From assembly GCA_003216275.1 (NCBI GenBank), contig QCJC01000003.1:78573-142572 (forward strand): a stretch of DNA of 64,000 nucleotides. The letters run 5' to 3'. This document shows, piece by piece, positions 48,040-56,871 of this stretch (within the stretch, counting starts at the first letter, position 1; every line of letters begins with the position of its first letter). Both the position numbers and the translations under genes were made by a program. This DNA comes from Prochlorococcus sp. AG-402-P18 (lineage in GTDB: Bacteria > Cyanobacteriota > Cyanobacteriia > PCC-6307 > Cyanobiaceae). The notes under the pieces are model-generated. The model saw only the letters and a list, made by a program, of their open reading frames with translations. It searched no databases and was not told where the DNA came from.

Positions 48040-49101
48040 TTAATCAAGCGTGATTTTTGCACTATCCAAATTTGCAACAGCATTTGTAACTCTTCGAAAG
48101 TCAAAACCTAATGCTCGTATTGCGTGCCATAAATGACCTTGTAAAAAGAAGAATCCAAAATAGTAATGAACATTAGTCAATGCAGCTCGCGTGGTATGAC
48201 CTGCAAATGCGTTGCTATCACTTACATCAACTGTATCAATCCAATAAGGAGAAATTCCAAATTTCAAAGCCAAAGGCTCTCCATACCAAGCCTCTGGGTA
48301 AACAGTTGTATTGGTTGCACACCAGAAAGCTGCGACAATAGCCATCCAACCAATTCCTGCGAGAGAAAAAGAAAGTACAGCTTCAGCAGAAAGAATATTC
48401 TTTCCTTTGAATTCGGTGTACTCACCAACTTGCTTAGTAGCAATATGGAAAGCTCCACCGGTAATCTCAACAAATGCTAAAAAAGCATGGCCGCCCATAA
48501 CATCCTCAAGACTATCAATAGCAAGGAAATCAAACTGATGATTCCAGATATTGGTCAAATTAAGGTTGTACTCGACTTGTCGAACAGTTCCTATCGCAGG
48601 GTCATAAATTCCATGAATTCTGGCCCATTCAACAAACGCGATACATGCCACACCAAAGAAAATCAAATGATGGCCAAGAATAAATGTCAAATTATCAGGA
48701 TTGTCCCATTCAAGCTTAAATTTTTGAGTGGTTGGGCCAGGTCCTTCAGCTAAATCTCCATCAAAAATCAAGGAGTGAGAAAGAGCACCTCCTGCATAAA
48801 CAAGTGAAGCGATAATGTGGACAATTGCTACTGACGCAACATTCACACCGGTCCAAACACCTGCTTCATCAAAGCCAATTCCAATTGAAGCTAAATGGGC
48901 AAGAAAAATAGAACTTTGGTGACCCATCGCAATCGAGGGATCGAATCTAGCTAGTTCCCATAGAGTGCTAGCTCCTGCGGCAAAAGATATTAGGCCTGTA
49001 TGACCAGCATGAGCGGCGACAAACTTTCCAGCACGGTTAGTAACCCTTGAATTACCAGCCCACCAACCATAGGTGACATCCGGGTTTCCATAGGTCTGCA
49101 T
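48040..49101 (-). CDS. pcb: Pcb chlorophyll-binding light-harvesting protein (copy 5)
   Basis: 353 residues beginning MQTYGNPDVTYGWWAGNSRV. His framework intact (HAGHTGL, MGHQSS, LGHHLIFFG, MGGHAFLAF, HYYFGFFFLQGHLWHAIRA). From YDPAIG to EFKGKNILSAEAVLS it is the same as copy 4, while its last loop (VDVSDSNAFAGHTTRAALTN) groups with copy 1. It lacks a good match to the promoter element found before the other four; a weaker AGTTAGTAGAG-TTTTTA string lies about 40 bp upstream. It is the first gene of the array in the transcription direction. Confidence 0.96.
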   Translation of the reverse strand: MQTYGNPDVTYGWWAGNSRVTNRAGKFVAAHAGHTGLISFAAGASTLWELARFDPSIAMGHQSSIFLAHLASIGIGFDEAGVWTGVNVASVAIVHIIASLVYAGGALSHSLIFDGDLAEGPGPTTQKFKLEWDNPDNLTFILGHHLIFFGVACIAFVEWARIHGIYDPAIGTVRQVEYNLNLTNIWNHQFDFLAIDSLEDVMGGHAFLAFVEITGGAFHIATKQVGEYTEFKGKNILSAEAVLSFSLAGIGWMAIVAAFWCATNTTVYPEAWYGEPLALKFGISPYWIDTVDVSDSNAFAGHTTRAALTNVHYYFGFFFLQGHLWHAIRALGFDFRRVTNAVANLDSAKITLD

Positions 49102-49630
49102 ATAAGATCAGGGGGTGGAATATATTTTCCAGACTACAAGTTAGTAGAGTTTTTAACTATCAAAAACCTAATTAAACAACCTTTGATTAATAATGAAATA
49201 TCATTTTATACCTACATATAAGTTCAACTTAACATTCAAATTTGTAAATATAGTTACATAATTAATATAAGATATAAGTTAATACAAAATTACCAAATTA
49301 TTCTATAAGCATAGCTTAACTATATTCTTGATAAGAAGTATTGATTGGAAGAGCGCAAGGCACTCTTCCTTAGTTGACAGAGAAACGAACTTCGACTTCA
49401 ATTCCTATCAACATGATCTGTCATAACAAACTTCAATCCAGAGTGTGAGAGATAAATCATATGTTTTGTATATCCAAAACATATGCATATTCTAAAGTTG
49501 TTTATAAATCAATTAAGAACTTAGGGATATACGAACATTAATATAAAAATGTTTCGTGTAATGTATTATTTGATTTTAGTAAGATCATATCCAACTAATA
49601 AATTCATCTGATATTGATCGCATAATTGAA
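49102..49630. other. 529-bp intergenic region with hairpins
   Basis: AT-rich gap between pcb5 (minus) and the DUF2805 gene (plus). It carries the pcb5 promoter, a GGAAGAG/CTCTTCC hairpin at 49347-49369 and an 11-bp perfect hairpin at 49458-49485. The less AT-rich stretch 49340-49450 could hold a small RNA, but I recognise no known family. Confidence 0.45.
49458..49485. repeat. Perfect 11-bp inverted repeat
   Basis: CATATGTTTTG, loop TATATC, CAAAACATATG. There is no T tract after it, so a simple terminator is unlikely; it could be an operator or part of an RNA. Confidence 0.7.
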
Positions 49631-49828
49631 ATGGCATGGGAGGATAGAACACCTTTTGAAGCCATATATTTTCAATTTGACCTAAAGGAAAAGGAAGTAA
49701 TTCAATTAATGCGATCAAAACTAAAATCATCTTCCTTTAAAATTTGGAGAAAGAGAGTTACTGGAAGAAAATCTAAACATGGCTTCCCTGCATACAAAAC
49801 TAGATTTAGATCATCAAATCAAAAATGA
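49631..49828 (+). CDS. DUF2805 / TIGR03643-family small protein
   Basis: 65 residues: MAWEDRTPFEAIYFQFDLKE, then EKEVIQLMRSKLKSSSFKIW and RKRVTGRKSKHG, ending FRSSNQK. These are the family's hallmark segments, a short helix-turn-helix-like basic protein. In many bacteria it neighbours photolyase-related genes, as here (180 bp upstream of one). Role unknown; a nucleic-acid-binding helper is plausible. Confidence 0.88.
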   Translation: MAWEDRTPFEAIYFQFDLKEKEVIQLMRSKLKSSSFKIWRKRVTGRKSKHGFPAYKTRFRSSNQK

Positions 49829-49902
49829 AAAAGGTCAACAAAAAATTGCCCAAAGTGCCAACGAGATTTTCAATTCAAAGAGATGTAGAATAAGAAAAAA
49901 TA

Positions 49903-49925
49903 AAACTCTTCTTATGGAAGAGTTT
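49903..49925 (+). terminator. Possible terminator after the DUF2805 gene
   Basis: AAACTCTTC/GAAGAGTTT hairpin with loop TTATG, 75 bp after the stop. The T tail is short (TTTC), so efficiency is doubtful. Confidence 0.5.
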
Positions 49926-50007
49926 CACATCTAATAAATTTTTCAGTTAGTATATAATAAAATTTTTATCTTAATTACATTAATCAAGTAATTAAAATTA
50001 TTTAAAA

Positions 50008-51498
50008 GTGAAAAAAATATTTCTTGTTTTCCCAAATCAACTTTTTAAAATAAAAAATCAATTTATTGACACTAAATATATTGCCTTAATTGAAGATAGC
50101 TTGTTTTTTGGTTGCGATAGCGAATGGAACCTGAAATTCCATTGTCAAAAAATTATTTATCACAAAGCTACTATGGATGCGTATGGAGAGAAACTCAAAG
50201 ATCGTGGTTATAATTTAATTCACATAAAACACAAAAAAGAAACAAGAACTGAAAATAATCTTAACTATTTACTAAAAAAAGATTTTAATTATTTCATTAC
50301 TTACGAAGTTTACGATTGGTCTTTAGAAAAGAGAATTAAAGATTTCTGCTTGAAAAACAATTGTAAGTTAGAAATAATAAAGAATGAAATGTCCATAACT
50401 AGTCAAGAAATAGTAGAAGAGACAATTAAACAAAAAAAAATACATGGAATGCAGAGATTCTATAAAAAACAAAGACAAAATCTAAATATTCTAATTAATA
50501 AAGATGGTTCACCAATAGGAGGAGAATGGAGTTTTGATAAAATGAATAGAAAAAAGTTGGCCAGTTCAATTCAAGTTCCAAGAGTCCCAACTATAAAATC
50601 GAACAAGTTCATCGAGAAAGCAAAGAAGGAGATAACTAAAAATTATATGGACTATCATGGGAAACATGAAACATTTAATTATCCTGTAACTCATGAAGAT
50701 GCTGAAGATTGGTTAGATAATTTTCTAATTGAAAGATTTAATCTATTTGGAGACTTTGAAGATGCAATAAATTCAAAACATAGAATACTTTGGCATAGTG
50801 TACTTTCTCCATTGCTAAATACTGGTTTACTGACACCCAAGCAAATAATCGAAAAGCTTCAAAATTTTTACCAAGATAACAACATAGCAATCAATTCATA
50901 TGAGGGTTTCATAAGACAGATCATTGGATGGCGTGAATTTATCTTAATAATTTATCAACGTAATAATTTGGAACTTAGAAATGGTAATTTCTGGGGATTT
51001 AAAGAAAAGGAAATACCTTCATGCTTTTATACTGGTGAGACTGGAATAAAGCCATTAGATAATTCAATAAAAAATATCCTAGAAACTGGTTATGCTCACC
51101 ATATAGAAAGGCTAATGATAATTGGTAATTTAATGCTTCTTTGTAGATTCCATCCAAATCAAGTTTATAAATGGTTTATGGAATTATTTATTGATTCTTA
51201 TGATTGGGTTATGGTTCCTAATGTTTATGGAATGAGTCAATTTGCAAATGGTGGATTATTTACTACTAAACCTTACATTTCAGGGTCTAACTATATCAGG
51301 AAAATGTCTAACTATCCATCGGAAGATTGGTGTAATATATGGGATGGTTTGTTTTGGACATTTATAGACGACTATAAAAATATTTTCAAAAAACAATACA
51401 GACTATCAATGATATTAAGGAATCTAGAGAAAATGGATACTCATAAAAAAATTAGACATAGAAATAGAGCCAATGAATTTATATATAAACTTACGTGA
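50008..51498 (+). CDS. Photolyase/cryptochrome-related protein (FeS-BCP/PhrB-like family)
   Basis: 496 residues of the 'deoxyribodipyrimidine photolyase-related' family. N-terminal LVFPNQLF and IEDSLFF, then KATMDAYGEKL; C-terminal FAD domain with GFIRQIIGWREFI, GYAHHIERLMIIGNLMLL, PNVYGMSQFANGG and KPYISGSNYIRKMSNY. Relatives repair (6-4) photoproducts using FAD and a 4Fe-4S cluster. After KMSNY the chain goes straight to PSEDWCNIWDGLFW, without the CxxC of cluster-binding members, so the cluster may be absent. GTG 50008 start. Confidence 0.87.
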   Translation: MKKIFLVFPNQLFKIKNQFIDTKYIALIEDSLFFGCDSEWNLKFHCQKIIYHKATMDAYGEKLKDRGYNLIHIKHKKETRTENNLNYLLKKDFNYFITYEVYDWSLEKRIKDFCLKNNCKLEIIKNEMSITSQEIVEETIKQKKIHGMQRFYKKQRQNLNILINKDGSPIGGEWSFDKMNRKKLASSIQVPRVPTIKSNKFIEKAKKEITKNYMDYHGKHETFNYPVTHEDAEDWLDNFLIERFNLFGDFEDAINSKHRILWHSVLSPLLNTGLLTPKQIIEKLQNFYQDNNIAINSYEGFIRQIIGWREFILIIYQRNNLELRNGNFWGFKEKEIPSCFYTGETGIKPLDNSIKNILETGYAHHIERLMIIGNLMLLCRFHPNQVYKWFMELFIDSYDWVMVPNVYGMSQFANGGLFTTKPYISGSNYIRKMSNYPSEDWCNIWDGLFWTFIDDYKNIFKKQYRLSMILRNLEKMDTHKKIRHRNRANEFIYKLT

Positions 51499-51615
51499 AA
51501 ATTCCAAAATTAAAATTGAAATCTTCTTAAAATCATTGTCTAGGTTTTGTTCTCATTTCAATAGACCACTCTCGAAAAAGATAGAAATAACTATAATAAT
51601 ATTTTGCTATTAAAT

Positions 51616-52077
51616 GTGAAATTGAAGATTGGTGATAAAATTCCTTCATTTTCTCTAGAAGATCAAAATGGGAATGTCAGAACACCAGATAAATTCAATA
51701 AGCCCTTAGTATTGTTCTTCTATCCCAAAGACGATACTCCTGGCTGTACAGTTGAGGCTTGTGGATTCCGCGACAAATATGACCTGTTCAAGATTTTAGG
51801 AGCTGAGGTTTGGGGGATAAGCAATGGGAATAGTAGAAGTCATCTTGAATTTGCTATTAAGCATAAACTTAAGTACCCATTACTTTGTGATCTAAATAAT
51901 AATCTTAGAAAACAGTTTGGAGTTCCTAAGACTCTTGGATTTATTGAAGGAAGAGTCACATATATAATAAATTCACAGGGAATAATAATACACATATATG
52001 AAGATTTGCTGAACGGAGCAGCTCACATTAAGGAAGCAATCATAGCATTAAAAAAAATTCAGAATAAACCAAGATAA
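51616..52077 (+). CDS. prxQ: Peroxiredoxin Q (BCP family)
   Basis: Thiol peroxidase reducing H2O2 and alkyl hydroperoxides. The Cp-X4-Cr pattern of PrxQ is present in DDTPGCTVEACGFRD. The GTG at 51616 gives 153 residues beginning VKLKIGDKIPSFSLEDQNG; a TTG four codons upstream is possible. The later segment GRVTYIINSQGIIIHIY is standard. It probably uses thioredoxin. Its place beside photolyase-type genes suggests a light/oxidative-stress group. Confidence 0.93.
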   Translation: MKLKIGDKIPSFSLEDQNGNVRTPDKFNKPLVLFFYPKDDTPGCTVEACGFRDKYDLFKILGAEVWGISNGNSRSHLEFAIKHKLKYPLLCDLNNNLRKQFGVPKTLGFIEGRVTYIINSQGIIIHIYEDLLNGAAHIKEAIIALKKIQNKPR

Positions 52078-52098
52078 TATAAATTATAAGTTAAATGA

Positions 52099-52281
52099 AT
52101 GTTTTTAAAGAATAAGAAAAAATTAGAAGATTTTATTCAACACAACCTTATCTCATATCACAAATTAAGAAACTATGATTATGGAATGGGAAATCTAAAT
52201 AATGTATCTGAGATTTCTATATACATTAATCAAATAATATTGAAATTAATATTAATTTCATTTAAAGCCAAGAAGATCTAA
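52099..52281 (+). pseudogene. Truncated FAD-binding photolyase-like remnant
   Basis: 60 codons. FIQHNLISYHKLRNYDYGMG, followed by NLNNVSEISIYINQIIL, resembles the segment of FAD-binding photolyase/cryptochrome-like proteins that reads F-I-L-Y-RN-DYG-GN-NVS-LSPYI-HRIL. After that the sequence becomes low-complexity and stops, and I see no continuation in other frames. I read it as a 3'-deleted gene, though it could also be an unrelated small protein. Confidence 0.42.
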
Positions 52282-52296
52282 CCTTCTGAAAATGCG

Positions 52297-52330
52297 AAAA
52301 CTAATTTTTATAAATTTAAAAATTAGTTTT
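52297..52330. terminator. Perfect 14-bp inverted repeat, likely terminator
   Basis: AAAACTAATTTTTA, loop TAAATT, TAAAAATTAGTTTT. A weak but long AT-rich stem ending in TTTT after the remnant; it may terminate the prxQ transcript. Confidence 0.55.
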
Positions 52331-52455
52331 ACAACCATAAAAACTTTATAATATGTATACGTTAGTATTTAAAAAGATATTTTAATTTTTTAAATATTCA
52401 ACACCCACGATTTAAATAATTGATAATTAAGATAAGATGAATAAATAAAACCAAG

Positions 52456-53367
52456 ATGATTAGACTCAGTGAAATAGAAGAACAGGAAAAAAGAAGATTC
52501 TTAATCACTGGTGCTAATAGTGGTCTTGGTTTTGAAACATCTAAGTTCCTTCTAAAGAAAGGGGCAACAGTAATAATGTGTTGCCGAGACTTAGTCAAAG
52601 GGGAAAAGGCAAAGCAAGAACTTTTAAAATTTAATTATTCTGGGAATATAGAATTAGCTGAATTAGATTTATCTGATTTAACAAATGTAACCAATTTCAC
52701 TCTGTTTATCAAAAATAAATTCGATTACATAGATGTTTTAATCAATAATGCTGGAATAATGGCGCCTCCAAAGACTCTAAGTAAGCAAGGCTTTGAAATT
52801 CAGTTTGCTGTTAATCATCTTTCCCATATGTACTTAACGGTAGAACTATTACCAATGCTTAAAGAAAGAACTAATTCTAGAGTTGTTACCGTAACTTCAG
52901 GCGTTCAATATTTTGGAAAAATAGATTGGGAAGATTTACAAGGAAATCTTAAATACGATAGATGGGCTGCATATGCGCAAAGCAAGCTTGCAAACGTTAT
53001 GTTTGGTTTGGAACTTAATTTAAAACTCAAACAAAATAATTCCAAAACATCTTCATTACTTGCTCATCCAGGCTTTGCGCGAACAAATTTACAGCCAAAG
53101 TCAGTAGAGGCAAATAAATCATGGAAAGAAGCATTTGCTTATAAACTTATGGATCCTATGTTTCAGAGCGCAAAAATGGGAGCCTTGCCTCAAATAGCAG
53201 CAGCTACATTACCTAGTGCTAATGGTGGAGAACAATATGGTCCAAGATTTAACTTTAGGGGAATCCCAAAAATATGTAGAAATGCTCCACAAGCATTAAA
53301 TCAGAATTCCAGAAAAAGATTGTGGCTCATAAGTCAAGAGCTTATAAAAGAATTTATTCCCTCTTAA
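52456..53367 (+). CDS. Short-chain dehydrogenase/reductase
   Basis: 303 residues: nucleotide-binding TGANSGLG (18-25), the CRD after the second strand (typical of NADP(H)-preferring SDRs), NNAGIM, and the catalytic Ser/Tyr/Lys in TVTSGVQ and YAQSK. It resembles retinol dehydrogenase/protochlorophyllide-reductase-like SDRs; the substrate is unknown. ATG 52456 start. Its stop overlaps the end of the convergent RHH gene by 4 bp. Confidence 0.9.
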   Translation: MIRLSEIEEQEKRRFLITGANSGLGFETSKFLLKKGATVIMCCRDLVKGEKAKQELLKFNYSGNIELAELDLSDLTNVTNFTLFIKNKFDYIDVLINNAGIMAPPKTLSKQGFEIQFAVNHLSHMYLTVELLPMLKERTNSRVVTVTSGVQYFGKIDWEDLQGNLKYDRWAAYAQSKLANVMFGLELNLKLKQNNSKTSSLLAHPGFARTNLQPKSVEANKSWKEAFAYKLMDPMFQSAKMGALPQIAAATLPSANGGEQYGPRFNFRGIPKICRNAPQALNQNSRKRLWLISQELIKEFIPS

Positions 53368-53957
53368 AATAAAGTAAGCAATTTTTCTCCTTTATCGCAT
53401 ATCTCTTGCTGGGATGGGCAATCTATTTTACCGGTCCAATTAATTAAACCTTTTCTAATTGAACAATTACATTTATCCACACCAATAAGTTCATTAAGTT
53501 CTTTACCTGTCCAAGGGGTTGGATCATCGCTAAGGATTACTTCTCTCAAGCGAGTAGTAAAAAAATGATTTAACTGGTCATAAACTTTTATATGATTAAA
53601 CAAGTCAGAGAAAGCCTTTTCCTTATCTTCAATATTTCTTTTTTCAACTTCTTTATCAAAAACACCTCTCATAAATTTTGAACAGTTTATTGCTTCTTTG
53701 TTAGTAAAGGGCTTTATTCCCTGACTTATATATTCTCGATTTCTTACAATTGATTCAAGCGATAATAAACGTTCTTCTAGATCCATGATTTTCTTAGAAG
53801 AATTATTATCCAAGTTCTGAATATCATTTTCAGACAATGACTTTGTTACTAGGTCAGTAATATGCTCCGTTAGACTCTTCCCGGACATGATTGCCTGCCT
53901 CTTGACTTTCGTTAATAATTCTTTTGATATTTTGATATTGAACTGACTTTTAGTCAT
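53364..53957 (-). CDS. Ribbon-helix-helix domain protein with coiled coil and unknown C-terminus
   Basis: 197 residues. N-terminal QFNIKISKELLTKVKRQA and MSGKSLTEHITDLV have the strand-helix-helix pattern of Arc/CopG-type DNA-binding proteins. A short coiled coil (IMDLEERLLSLESIV, about 58-72) and a C-terminal domain follow, with WTGKELNELIGVDKCNCSIR and a second Cys in KIDCPSQQEICD. It may be a regulator; four Cys near the C-terminus could bind metal. No partner toxin gene is visible. Confidence 0.68.
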   Translation of the reverse strand: MTKSQFNIKISKELLTKVKRQAIMSGKSLTEHITDLVTKSLSENDIQNLDNNSSKKIMDLEERLLSLESIVRNREYISQGIKPFTNKEAINCSKFMRGVFDKEVEKRNIEDKEKAFSDLFNHIKVYDQLNHFFTTRLREVILSDDPTPWTGKELNELIGVDKCNCSIRKGLINWTGKIDCPSQQEICDKGEKLLTLF

Positions 53958-54071
53958 TTATTCTTCAATATGAATAGATCAACTATAATGAATATTTTTA
54001 TAATAACAATAGTAATGTTTACTAAAAAAATTCACATCCTAACAAAATAAAGAGCTCTAAATAACTAAAAA

Positions 54072-54150
54072 TATTTAGCTAGCCAATATAGCCATACTAG
54101 TAAAAGAGCCTACTGAATTCAATATATTTAACTAGCTAATATAGTTTCCA
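54072..54150. repeat. Imperfect ~24-bp direct repeat in intergenic DNA
   Basis: TATTTAGCTAGCCAATATAG (from about 54072) recurs as TATTTAACTAGCTAATATAG (from about 54125), both followed by a CCATA. It lies upstream of the RHH gene and downstream of the oxygenase remnant; it could be an operator pair or a relic of duplication. Confidence 0.5.
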
Positions 54151-54208
54151 TAGTCGTATTAGCTAGTATCTATAAATACCAAATTTTATTGCTAATAAAT
54201 TTAATAGC

Positions 54209-54650
54209 TCAATTTATATTGTCAGAATTGAAATTTGGAGGCATTAAATCAAATGCCATGACAATTCTTTCTGTATCAGTCGAAAAAGGGATAGTCCTAT
54301 GATGAAGAGAAGAAGGAAAAAGAATCATGTCCCCCGCTTTAGGCTGATAAGTTAATTGAGGAATGTTTTCATGGGAATAGTTCGCTCCATTTAAACTAAA
54401 TTGAATCGCTCCTCCATCATTATCCTGAGAGGGGACAACCTTCAAATAAATTACTCCGCTTAGCCAACCAGAAGTATGAATATGAGAGCCTTGATATCCC
54501 TGCTTATGCAATATAAAATGCCATCCAAACAGCTTTTTATTGATAGGCCATTGATCTATATATTCACTTGAATCGAATTTAAATTTTGAAAAGTTTCAAA
54601 GTAATTCACAGAGTCTAAGTTATGCTTAGGCTTAATAATATACAAGATAA
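54209..54650 (-). pseudogene. Decayed 2OG-Fe(II) oxygenase C-terminal fragment
   Basis: The last 100 codons (from TTG 54511) encode a clear iron-oxygenase end: GYQGSHIHTSGWLSGVIYL with the HxH-type ligand, GDMILFPSSLHHRTIPF with the distal His and ERIVMAFD. The same frame continues upstream through YIDQWPINKKLFGWHFILHK to a TGA with no start codon. The adjoining upstream coding sense (KPKHNLDSVNYFETFQNLN) is in another frame, so a frameshift lies about 54560-54590. Such domains usually sit at the C-terminus of TPR proteins in marine cyanobacteria; the TPR part is lost here. Confidence 0.75.
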
Positions 54651-54686
54651 ACTATTTACAATTAAAATAAGTATTAATAACTTAAT

Positions 54687-56627
54687 TTATGTGGATTTAA
54701 TGTTTGTATATTTCTTATGTTCTTCTATAACCTTAATAGCTGGCTGAAGCATCTGACTATAGTTTTTCCATCCTCCAACAGATTTAGGATTAATGGGGGA
54801 GCGAACCTGAACAGTACTCGCAGTCGAAACCGGACGGGGATTTAAATGAGGTGATAAATATGAATCGTTCCATTCCCAACCTAACCATTCTATTAAAGAT
54901 CTAATCTCATTATTAGGATATTTCACTAATAAATCGTAATTCACTTCACGAATTTGTGATCTAAATCTATTTTTATATTCTGTCATTATCTCTTCTTGAT
55001 CTAAATAAACTTTTGCACAATCAACCAAAGAAGATGAGTATTCATTTCCACTAACAAAATGTGCTCGAAAAATCGATAATATATTATCTAAAGGATTTCT
55101 AAAACAATGTAAGATTTTTGCATTAGGTATTTGACTTGCAATAATCCCTACGTATCTATAATTATATAACCATTTAATAGTCTTTATCTTTGATTTACTC
55201 TTATATTTGTCTACCCTTTTCAAATACAAATCAGCTAATGGTATTCGTTTATCAATTCTCATCCACTCCAAAAAAGATTCCTCAAGGACATTAATCTCAC
55301 CGAGACCTTCAACATTAATATTCATACTAATAATAGATTCTAATAATGTAGAACCACTTCTTGGCATCCCTACAATAAAAATATTATCAGTTAATCTTAA
55401 TGATTCTTGTTTCCTAATTTGATTATTATCAGATTCAATCATCAATGCTCTAGATTCTTTTAAATAAGTTTTAAGATTGAATGATTTAAGATCAAGTTTA
55501 ATATCATTTGCTAGTTGAAGGTATTTGGAGCTTTCCTTATATTTCTTTTCATTATGAAGGAAGCCCGATCTTGCAAAGTAAATATCAACTAAGTCTTTCT
55601 TTCCCTTATTGATTAAAATATAATCAGAAAAAAGCCTTTTTTTCCAAATACTAAAATTGTTTGAGGATTTAAGTGTTGAAAGGTAATAGTATACTTTAAC
55701 AAGATCAGGATTTAATTCAATTGCTTTAAGGAAAGATATTTCTGATTCTCCTAATTTTCCAAGTTCTCTCAATATAGTTCCCAGATTCACATATGCCTCA
55801 GCACAATTAGGTTTTAAGTCAATGGCTTTGGAAGTTGATATTTCTGCTTCAACTAATTTACCTGCTTCTCTCAATATATTTCCAAGATTAGAATGTGCCT
55901 CTGCATAATTTGAATTAATTTCAATGGCTTTGCAAGTTGATATTTCTGCTTCAACTAATCTCCCTGTTTCTCTTAATATGTTTCCAAGAACTAAATAAGA
56001 TTCTGCTGAATCTGGTTTTAATTCAATTGCTTTGCAAATAGATTTTTCTGCTTCAATTAATTTTCCTTGCTCTCTCAATATGATTGCCAAATTGGAATGA
56101 GCCATTACAAAATTTGGCTTAAGCTCAATAGCATGACAAGTTGAAAGTTCTGCTTCTTTTAATCTTCCAAACTTTCTTAATATATCTCCTAGATTTAAAT
56201 GTGCATCACAAAAATCAGGTTTAAGCTCTATCGCCTTACGAGTAAATATTTCTGCTTCGTCTAATTTGCCAATTTGCTTTAATATTGTTCCCAAATTGGA
56301 ATAAGCGATAGGGACATCAGGCTTTAGTTCAATTGCTTTGCGTTGTAATATTTCTGCTTCTTTAAATTTACCAAGATCTTTCAAGATAATTCCATAATTA
56401 GAAAAGACTCTGTAATCATTAAAATTTTGCTTCAGACAATATTCATAGGTTCTTTTTGCTTCAGAAATATTACCTTGTAGCTGAAATTTTATTGCTTGAT
56501 TAATTATCTCTTCTTTTGAAGGTTTAGGGAATGAATTGGTAGATATATCAATGTTAGTGCTTGATTCGTCCAAAATTGATGGGACTGAGAATGTAATTTG
56601 TGTTCTTCTTTCATTCTTATAATTCAT
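54687..56627 (-). CDS. TPR protein with C-terminal sulfotransferase domain
   Basis: 646 residues. A leader ITFSVPS (about 11-17) is followed by INQAIKFQLQGNISEAKRTY and eight or nine TPR units of 34 residues (EAEISTCKAIELKPDSAESYLVLGNILRE type) to about residue 320. A helical linker leads to a PAPS-dependent sulfotransferase: 5'-phosphosulfate loop FIVGMPRSGSTLLES (about 415-430) and 3'-phosphate motif CFRNPLDNILSIFRAHF. The TPRs probably bind a protein or glycan target for sulfation. Closely related to the gene ending at 63579. Confidence 0.9.
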   Translation of the reverse strand: MNYKNERRTQITFSVPSILDESSTNIDISTNSFPKPSKEEIINQAIKFQLQGNISEAKRTYEYCLKQNFNDYRVFSNYGIILKDLGKFKEAEILQRKAIELKPDVPIAYSNLGTILKQIGKLDEAEIFTRKAIELKPDFCDAHLNLGDILRKFGRLKEAELSTCHAIELKPNFVMAHSNLAIILREQGKLIEAEKSICKAIELKPDSAESYLVLGNILRETGRLVEAEISTCKAIEINSNYAEAHSNLGNILREAGKLVEAEISTSKAIDLKPNCAEAYVNLGTILRELGKLGESEISFLKAIELNPDLVKVYYYLSTLKSSNNFSIWKKRLFSDYILINKGKKDLVDIYFARSGFLHNEKKYKESSKYLQLANDIKLDLKSFNLKTYLKESRALMIESDNNQIRKQESLRLTDNIFIVGMPRSGSTLLESIISMNINVEGLGEINVLEESFLEWMRIDKRIPLADLYLKRVDKYKSKSKIKTIKWLYNYRYVGIIASQIPNAKILHCFRNPLDNILSIFRAHFVSGNEYSSSLVDCAKVYLDQEEIMTEYKNRFRSQIREVNYDLLVKYPNNEIRSLIEWLGWEWNDSYLSPHLNPRPVSTASTVQVRSPINPKSVGGWKNYSQMLQPAIKVIEEHKKYTNIKST

Positions 56628-56871
56628 AGTTTTATAAATGACTGTAGAAATTTCTTAAGTTATATTCCTAATGAACTAGGAATAGGTTGTACAGAATGCT
56701 AGGTAAAAGCATATGCTAATGCACTAAATAAAGATTGCTAAAGTAAGTTAAGAATAACTTGAAACAACTAGAATCCTATATCAACCCGTAAATTACTCTT
56801 AATATATTAAGATCCATCTAATTTGATTTGTAATTTATCACATGGTCAATAAAACTTATAAATATCTTAAA

